The notes beneath the pieces were generated by a model. It saw only the letters and a program-made list of their open reading frames with translations. It did not search any database and was not told where the DNA came from. From Bacillota bacterium (GTDB taxonomy: Bacteria; Bacillota; Sulfobacillia; RBS10-35; JAJYVN01), in the NCBI GenBank assembly GCA_021791995.1, contig JAJYVN010000063.1:1-11881 (forward strand): a stretch of DNA of 11,881 nucleotides, in the 5' to 3' direction. Both the position numbers and the translations under genes were made by a program. Of the stretch, positions 6,545-11,881 are shown in pieces. Each line of letters starts with the position of its first letter. The stretch's first letter is position 1.

Positions 6545-8380
6545 GTGGCTGGATATGCATGGCTTGTAGCCGCACTCCCGCTTGTGGCATACGTGCTGAT
6601 GGTCTTCGTGGGGCGGCGCGTGGGCGAGAAGGCGGCCCTGTTTGGGATTGTTGCGCTTGCGGTGAGCGCGATTCTAGCGAGTGTCATTTTGGTCCAGGTG
6701 GTTCACGGGCAAACGATCGCGGCATCGATCCCGTGGGTCACTGTGGGAACATTGAAGATCACGATGGGGTACAGCGTGGGTCCGGTGGAGGCTGTGCTGC
6801 TGACCATGGTGAGCTTCGTGTCCTGCTTCATCGAGATCTACTCGATGGGCTACATGCATGGAGACGCGCGCTACAATCGGTTTTTCGCTAACGTGACGCT
6901 GTTTGTGACCGCGATGTTGACAACGGTGTTGGCCAATAACTTCATCCTCTTTTTTGCCGGATGGGAGATCATGGGCCTCTGCAGCTACCTTCTGATCGGG
7001 CACTGGTTTGAGGATCCGGCGAACTGTCGTGCCGCGACGAAGGCGTTCATTGTGACGCGTATCGGTGATGTGGGGCTGCTGCTGGGAATCTGGTGGTCGT
7101 ACAGCCTGACGCACACGTTCAATTTCAACGCGCTTCCTGGTGCATTGAGCGTGCTCCACCTCGGCGGGGGTACCCTGAACGCCATCGCGCTTTTGATCTT
7201 CCTCGGTGCGGTGGGTAAGTCGGCGCAGATTCCGCTCCAGATCTGGTTGCCGGACGCGATGGCAGGTCCCACCCCGATCAGCGCCCTGATCCACGCCGCC
7301 ACGATGGTGGCCGCCGGAGTGTTCCTGGTAGCCCGCACCTATCCCATCTTCCAAATGGCACCCTCCGCGCTGTGGTGGGTGGGGTTGGTGGGCGCCGTCA
7401 CCGCCTTCGTTGGTGCAACGATGGCAACCGTGCAGGTTGACATCAAGAAAGTCCTGGCGTATTCGACGATTAGTCAGCTCGGGTACATGATGATTGGGCT
7501 TGGCGTGGGCGCCATGTGGGCTGGGATCTTCCACCTGTTGAGCCACGCGTTCTTCAAGGCTCTGCTCTTTTTGGGTGCGGGCAGTGTGATCCACGCGACC
7601 GGGACTCAGAATATGCATGAGATGGGCGGGCTCTGGCACAAGCAGAAGAGTACCGCGATTACCTTCATTGTGGGCGGATTGGCCCTGGCCGCGATTCCAC
7701 CCACTTCCGGCTACTTTAGCAAGGATGCGATTCTGGCATCGGCCTACCAGGCGCACGACATGTTGTTTTTCTGGCTAGGGGCGTTGGGAGCCGGCATGAC
7801 CGCCTACTACGTCATGCGTGCCATACTCATGACGTTCTTCGGTAAGCCGAAGAAGCCCGAGATCTATGCGCATGCCCACGAGTCTCCGCGTGTCATGACG
7901 GCTCCGCTGTGGGTGCTCGCGGTGCCGGCGGCCTTTCTGGGTCTCGTGATCGACGGGCCCATCCGTCACTTCCTGGCTCCTGGAACCCCCGCCCCGAACG
8001 CTGGATGGATGGGCTATCTTCCCCTGACCCTAGCGGTGATAGGCGCCGTTGTGGCCTATGTGCTCTACACAGGACCGGTCGCCCGTCGGGCGCGCCTGAT
8101 TTCGGCTCTGCGGCCGCTGTACGTGCTGCTGAAAGAGAAGTGGTTCTTCGACCACCTGGGTTCCGGGGTGGTATACCTCCTCGGGGTCGGGCCCAGCCTG
8201 GCAATCTCCGCGTTCGACCGGTACGTGGTGGACGGTGCGGTCAATGGTGTAGGGAGAATGGCGCTATGGTTTGGCCGACAGTGGCGTCGACTGGTTGACG
8301 GCAACGCCCAGGGATACATGCTCACACTTGCGGTCGCACTCGCCATCGGGCTGATCGCACTGCAGGCGTTGGGGGGTTAA
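6545..8380 (+). CDS. nuoL: Complex I subunit L (distal antiporter-like proton pump)
   Basis: NuoL (ND5 homologue) is the distal antiporter-like subunit. It normally has an additional C-terminal lateral helix. The product is 611 aa, close to the 613 aa of E. coli. All key proton-path residues are in place (E. coli number in brackets): Glu141 (144) in GWEIMGLCSYLL, Lys225 (229) in GAVGKSAQIP, His250 (254) in LIHAATMV, His330/His334/Lys338 (334/338/342) in HLLSHAFFKALLF, and Lys393-Asp394 (399/400) in YFSKDAIL. The C-terminal part from about residue 480 has the hydrophobic anchor and amphipathic segments expected for the lateral helix. The start is GTG at 6545; a GAGAGAGGGG site ends 12 bases before it, slightly far. 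A 58-nt gap without visible structure precedes it. Confidence 0.97.
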   Translation: MAGYAWLVAALPLVAYVLMVFVGRRVGEKAALFGIVALAVSAILASVILVQVVHGQTIAASIPWVTVGTLKITMGYSVGPVEAVLLTMVSFVSCFIEIYSMGYMHGDARYNRFFANVTLFVTAMLTTVLANNFILFFAGWEIMGLCSYLLIGHWFEDPANCRAATKAFIVTRIGDVGLLLGIWWSYSLTHTFNFNALPGALSVLHLGGGTLNAIALLIFLGAVGKSAQIPLQIWLPDAMAGPTPISALIHAATMVAAGVFLVARTYPIFQMAPSALWWVGLVGAVTAFVGATMATVQVDIKKVLAYSTISQLGYMMIGLGVGAMWAGIFHLLSHAFFKALLFLGAGSVIHATGTQNMHEMGGLWHKQKSTAITFIVGGLALAAIPPTSGYFSKDAILASAYQAHDMLFFWLGALGAGMTAYYVMRAILMTFFGKPKKPEIYAHAHESPRVMTAPLWVLAVPAAFLGLVIDGPIRHFLAPGTPAPNAGWMGYLPLTLAVIGAVVAYVLYTGPVARRARLISALRPLYVLLKEKWFFDHLGSGVVYLLGVGPSLAISAFDRYVVDGAVNGVGRMALWFGRQWRRLVDGNAQGYMLTLAVALAIGLIALQALGG

Positions 8381-8385
8381 ACGGC

Positions 8386-9867
8386 GTGTTGACTGGCTGG
8401 CCTTTGCTCACCATGATGATTTTCGTGCCCCTTTTGGGTGCGTTTGTGATTGCCTGCCTACCACAGCAGGCGGTCCATAGCATTCGCGTGACGGCACTCG
8501 CCGCGTTGGGGCTTTCGCTCTTGATCGTTGTGGTCGTCATGATCGGGTTCCACTACGGGGTGCCTGGACTGCAATACGTTGAGGATATCCCGTGGATCCC
8601 GGCCTGGCACATCCACTACTTCCTTGGTGTGGATGGGCTGAGCATTGCGATGCTCGCCCTTTCCGCCGTGGTGGGGCTGATCGCCGCCATCGCTTCTCTG
8701 GGAATCCAGAATCGTGTCAAGCACTACTTTCTCTTCTACCTGCTGATGCAAACCGGTGTGATGGGCGTCTTCTGCGCCCAGGACCTGATTCTGTTTCTGG
8801 TCTTCTTTGATATCGTTCTCGTCCCAATGTACTTCCTGATCGCCATCTGGGGAGGTCCGCGCAGGGAGTATGCTGCGCTGAAGTTCCTGATCTATACGTT
8901 TGCTGGCAGTACGATCATGCTGGTCGCAGTTCTCGCGCTGTACTTCCTCACGGGCGCCAAGACCTTCTCGATACCGGCCCTGGCACAATTGGTACCGGCG
9001 CACGTGGGGGATACCGCTCAGTTGCTGATCTTCCTGGGGATCTTCGTTGGTCTTACTATTAAGCTGCCCATGGTGCCGTTCCACACTTGGCTCCCGGACG
9101 CGCACGTGGAGGCACCGACACCGGTTTCCGTGATCCTTGCGGCCGTGCTCCTTAAGATCGGTGGGTACGGCATGCTGCGGATTGCGGTGCCGCTTCTGCC
9201 GCATGCCGTGCACTCCATGGCGTTGATGATTGGAATCTTTGGTGTCGTGAACGTGATTTACGGAGCGCTCGCAGCGATGGCCCAACACGACTTCAAAAAG
9301 CTCGTCGCATATTCCTCCATCAGCCACATGGGCTACGTTCTGATCGCGATCGCCGCGGGGACGCCACTCGCGATCGACGGAGCCATCTTTTTGATGGTTA
9401 GCCACGGGCTGATCTCAGCGATGCTGTTCCTGATGGTGGGCGTCTTTTATGATCGGACGCATACGCGTGAGCTGTCGCGATTGGGTGGGATGTATGCGTC
9501 ACTTCCACTTGCCGGAACCGTGCTTGGGTTCGCCGCCTTAGCCAACCTCGGACTTCCCACCCTGTCTGGGTTTGTGGCCGAGTTCTTTGTCCTTGCTGGG
9601 ACGTTTAGCGTCTTTCCTGCGCTCGTCTTCATAGCCGGGATTGGGATCATTCTCACAGCTGGCTTCAACCTAGTCCTGATGCAGCGCGTGCTGATGGGTC
9701 CTACCCGAAAAGAGTGGAGTAACCTGCCTGCCGTGACGCCACGAGAGCTAACGACCTTGATACCACTGATGGCAGGGATCTTGTTCCTCGGCTTGATGCC
9801 GGCGACGCTTCTTCATGTGATCAGCAATCCGGCCGCGCAGATCGTGGCCCACTTGGGGGGTAGGTAG
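8386..9867 (+). CDS. nuoM: Complex I subunit M (middle antiporter-like proton pump)
   Basis: NuoM (ND4 homologue) is the middle antiporter-like subunit. The 493-aa product has the family motifs GVDGLSIAMLAL, FLIAIWGG, LTIKLPMVPFHTWLPDAH, VILAAVLLKIGGYGML and FKKLVAYSSISHMGYVL. Lys226 matches E. coli Lys234, Lys257 matches Lys265 and Glu399 (GFVAEFFVL) matches Glu407. The essential TM5 glutamate (E. coli Glu144, usual context FWE or FFE then LVPMYFLI) is instead Asp142 in VFFDIVLVPMYFLI, codon GAT at 8809-8811. The carboxylate is kept but the side chain is one carbon shorter. The start is GTG at 8386, five bases after the nuoL stop, with a G-rich run (8371-8376) upstream. Confidence 0.97.
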   Translation: MLTGWPLLTMMIFVPLLGAFVIACLPQQAVHSIRVTALAALGLSLLIVVVVMIGFHYGVPGLQYVEDIPWIPAWHIHYFLGVDGLSIAMLALSAVVGLIAAIASLGIQNRVKHYFLFYLLMQTGVMGVFCAQDLILFLVFFDIVLVPMYFLIAIWGGPRREYAALKFLIYTFAGSTIMLVAVLALYFLTGAKTFSIPALAQLVPAHVGDTAQLLIFLGIFVGLTIKLPMVPFHTWLPDAHVEAPTPVSVILAAVLLKIGGYGMLRIAVPLLPHAVHSMALMIGIFGVVNVIYGALAAMAQHDFKKLVAYSSISHMGYVLIAIAAGTPLAIDGAIFLMVSHGLISAMLFLMVGVFYDRTHTRELSRLGGMYASLPLAGTVLGFAALANLGLPTLSGFVAEFFVLAGTFSVFPALVFIAGIGIILTAGFNLVLMQRVLMGPTRKEWSNLPAVTPRELTTLIPLMAGILFLGLMPATLLHVISNPAAQIVAHLGGR

Positions 9868-9870
9868 TCG

Positions 9871-11304
9871 GTGAACTTCGGCACGGTTTGGCCGGAGATC
9901 ATTCTGGCCGCGGTCGGCATGGCGCTCATCCTTTTGGATGTCATCGTGCCGAAGCAGCGCCAACGTGCACTTGGCCTGGTGGCCGTCCTCGGCATGGTGG
10001 GAAGCGGTGTGGCCGCAGCCTTTGAGCCGAGGAACGGCGCCCTCGCGCTGGGCGGGATGATCATTCTCGATCCGCTCTCACTCTTTTTCCGACTCCTGTT
10101 TCTGGCGGGTGCCTTACTGGTGACCCTGTTCTCGGTTGACTACATTCGCGGCAAGGGGCGCGATCTGGCCGAGTTTCTGGCGCTGGTGTGTTTTGCCACG
10201 ACCGGGGCAATGATTCTGGCCATTTCGTGGAACGTCGTCAGCCTTTTTGTCGGTCTCGAGTTGCTCTCCATTTCAGCTTATGTCTTGGCCGGTTTCCTGC
10301 GGGATGAACCGAAGAGCAATGAAGCCGGGCTGAAGTATTTTCTAAATGGCGCGCTGGCGTCGAGCGTGCTCCTCTTCGGCCTGTCGCTCGTCTATGGGGT
10401 GACGGGGCAGACAGGGATCCCCGAGATCGCCAAGGCGCTGGTCACGGCGCAGACGCAAGGCTATAGCACGGTTGCGCTCATGGGTCTAGGGATGGTGCTG
10501 GTGGGGTTGGGCTTCAAGATCGCGGCCGTGCCGTTCCACCTTTGGGCACCGGACGCATACGAGGGATCACCCACGCCGATCGCGGGCTTTCTATCGGTCG
10601 TTGCTGAGGGAGCCGGTATCGCGGCCATCATACGTCTGGTCTCTGTTGCGATGGGTCCCTTGGAGGGTTCGTGGGGGGTCTGGCTTGGTGCGCTGTCGAT
10701 CCTGACAATGACGGTCGGCAACGTGACGGCGCTGTGGCAAAAGAATATCAAGCGCATGCTCGCATACTCCTCCGTCGCTCAGGTGGGCTATATCTTGGCA
10801 GGGCTCGCCGTTGGAACGACGGCGGGGATTGGGGCGGTCCTCTTCTACCTGGCAGCGTACCTCTTCATGACCATGGGGGCCTTTACGGTCATTGCATCCC
10901 TGTCCTCGGCGGGCCAGGGTAATGAGATTTCCGATTACGCGGGCCTTGGTGTGAGATCGCCGATTCTCGCAGTGCTGCTGACCATCTTCATGGCGTCGCT
11001 CTTAGGCATTCCGGCCACCGCAGGCTTTATGGGGAAGTTGAGTTTGATTGGTGCGGCTGTGCATGGGGGGATGGCCTGGCTCGCCGTGGGCATCGCTGTG
11101 AACAGCGCCATCTCCGTCGCCTATTACTGGCTTGTTGCACGCACGATGTGGCTGGATCCAGTTCCTGAAAAGGCGGAGCCCATTCGGCGCAGCGCCGAGT
11201 TGGGGGCAGCGCTTGTCGTGACGACAGTTGGTACGCTGTTCCTGGGAATTCTGCCGCAGGTGGTTTTCTTCTTCGCAAACTGGGCATCGGTCGGGATCCG
11301 TTAG
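9871..11304 (+). CDS. nuoN: Complex I subunit N (proximal antiporter-like proton pump)
   Basis: NuoN (ND2 homologue) is the antiporter-like subunit nearest the quinone site. The 477-aa product has the motifs FVGLELLSISAYVLAGF, LGFKIAAVPFHLWAPDAYEG and IKRMLAYSSVAQVGYIL. Glu130 matches E. coli Glu133, Lys216 matches Lys217 and Lys389 (GFMGKLSL) matches Lys395. The TM8 lysine (E. coli Lys247 in ATASKIA) is replaced by Glu246 in SVVAEGAGIAA, codon GAG at 10606-10608. The 30-residue distance from Lys216 confirms the alignment. The start is GTG at 9871, three bases after the nuoM stop, with a GGGGGG run just upstream. It is the last gene of the operon. Confidence 0.97.
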   Translation: MNFGTVWPEIILAAVGMALILLDVIVPKQRQRALGLVAVLGMVGSGVAAAFEPRNGALALGGMIILDPLSLFFRLLFLAGALLVTLFSVDYIRGKGRDLAEFLALVCFATTGAMILAISWNVVSLFVGLELLSISAYVLAGFLRDEPKSNEAGLKYFLNGALASSVLLFGLSLVYGVTGQTGIPEIAKALVTAQTQGYSTVALMGLGMVLVGLGFKIAAVPFHLWAPDAYEGSPTPIAGFLSVVAEGAGIAAIIRLVSVAMGPLEGSWGVWLGALSILTMTVGNVTALWQKNIKRMLAYSSVAQVGYILAGLAVGTTAGIGAVLFYLAAYLFMTMGAFTVIASLSSAGQGNEISDYAGLGVRSPILAVLLTIFMASLLGIPATAGFMGKLSLIGAAVHGGMAWLAVGIAVNSAISVAYYWLVARTMWLDPVPEKAEPIRRSAELGAALVVTTVGTLFLGILPQVVFFFANWASVGIR

Positions 11305-11881
11305 CGGAGTTGGCCGCGTCATGGTGGGAAGGACCGTGGTGCCAGTGAGGCTCGACATGTGATCGAGCGTTGGCCAAAAGGGTCGGTGCGCTGAGACCGA
11401 TGGTTGGGGCTCGGGTGGTGTGGATCCGGACAGTAGCGCAAGGTTTGTGGGAGAGGCCTCGGAGTCTTGTGGTGGAAAGTTTCTGCGTTGCGGCGCTCGC
11501 ACGTCGGTGCGTTGGGCGTTGGGTCGCTCGTGCGATGTCCCTCGCGGTCGTCAGTTTGCGGGTGGGCGTAAACGAGCGAACCTCTGGGTACGGCCGACGG
11601 CGAGCTCCCCGAGGACGACCGATTGTTGTGCCCATGCGCCGTGACAGCAAAAAGCACTGCTTCGACGTCTGTGCCGGGCTCCCGCTGGCGGCGATGCGTT
11701 GGATCCGAGCGAGCTTTGGGATGACGGGCAGCCGAAACATGTGACGAAGCAGCGCTAGTGCTTAGTCCCAGAAGTTCGTTCCCCATTCGGTAGCGAAAAA
11801 CCACTGGACATTTCGCACCCCAGGCCTCATGCTGAGTTGCATAGGTGGCGATGGGGTGGGTGCAAAAAGGCGATGCGGAAA
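11305..11881. other. Region after nuoN without a recognisable gene
   Basis: No coding region is convincing in these 577 bases. The longest frame (TTG at 11370 to 11744, + strand) gives 124 Arg-rich residues with no family motif and no clear ribosome site. Small inverted repeats are present: GCTCGA/TCGAGC with a 7-nt loop (11350-11368), CGCAC/GTGCG (11498-11511) and GCACCC/GGGTGC (11815-11863). None is followed by a T-run, so the operon terminator is not identified. The direct repeat GGCGATG (11847-11853 and 11869-11875) near the edge might belong to the end of a mobile element. Confidence 0.5.

Noticed and set aside
11350..11368. GCTCGA/TCGAGC hairpin as the nuo operon terminator
   Set aside because: The stem is only 6 bp and is followed by CGTTGGCC rather than a T-run, so it does not fit a Rho-independent terminator.
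11370..11744. 124-codon frame after nuoN on the + strand (TTG start)
   Set aside because: The product is Arg-rich without a recognisable motif or clear ribosome site. Long frames also exist on the opposite strand, as expected by chance in GC-rich DNA.
11805..11881. Possible IS21-like element end (ACTGGACA and repeated GGCGATG near the window edge)
   Set aside because: The resemblance is from memory only, no transposase gene is visible, and the window ends here; it cannot be supported.

Overview
The window carries a complete eleven-gene respiratory complex I operon, nuoABCDHIJKLMN, all on the + strand from about 1428 to 11304. A decayed mobile-element region lies to its left, and about 580 bases with no gene I can support lie to its right. 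There are no nuoE, nuoF or nuoG genes, and nuoD is followed directly by nuoH. This is therefore the 11-subunit (NADH-module-free) type of complex I. NuoC and NuoD are separate proteins. Several Shine-Dalgarno sites are perfect (AAGGAGG type) and nine of eleven starts look non-ATG (GTG or TTG). Moderately high GC, strong Shine-Dalgarno sites, frequent GTG/TTG starts and an NADH-module-free complex suggest a Gram-positive-like bacterium (Sulfobacillus/Alicyclobacillus-type Firmicutes, or possibly Chloroflexota). That placement is inference and weak.

Left region (1-1350). On the minus strand is an IS607-family element. Its serine-transposase gene tnpA (805 down to 243) is broken by two in-frame stops and a one-base deletion. 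The tnpB start overlaps the tnpA stop (ATGA) and stays open to the window edge. Between tnpA and the nuo promoter are about 550 bases of probable decayed sequence, with two adjacent hairpins, a 9-bp tandem duplication and recurrent copies of a GTGCGCAC-containing decamer.

nuo region (1351-11304). A near-consensus sigma-70-type promoter (TTGACG, 17 bp, TATAAT) sits about 45 bp before nuoA. The genes are tightly packed, with overlaps or gaps of 3-21 nt. The exceptions are a 103-nt structured gap between nuoC and nuoD and a 58-nt gap between nuoK and nuoL. NuoB, C, D and I form the peripheral arm with the N2 and two further [4Fe-4S] clusters and the quinone-site His/Tyr pair. NuoH couples quinone chemistry to the membrane arm, and NuoA, J, K, L, M and N form the proton-pumping arm. 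Two key proton-path residues differ from the E. coli pattern: the NuoM TM5 glutamate is Asp142, and the NuoN TM8 lysine is Glu246.

Right region (11305-11881). I find no convincing gene, RNA or canonical terminator here. I did not find an undescribed system. The most distinctive points are the antiporter-subunit substitutions, the missing electron-input module, the dead tnpA beside an apparently intact tnpB start, and the structured nuoC-nuoD gap.
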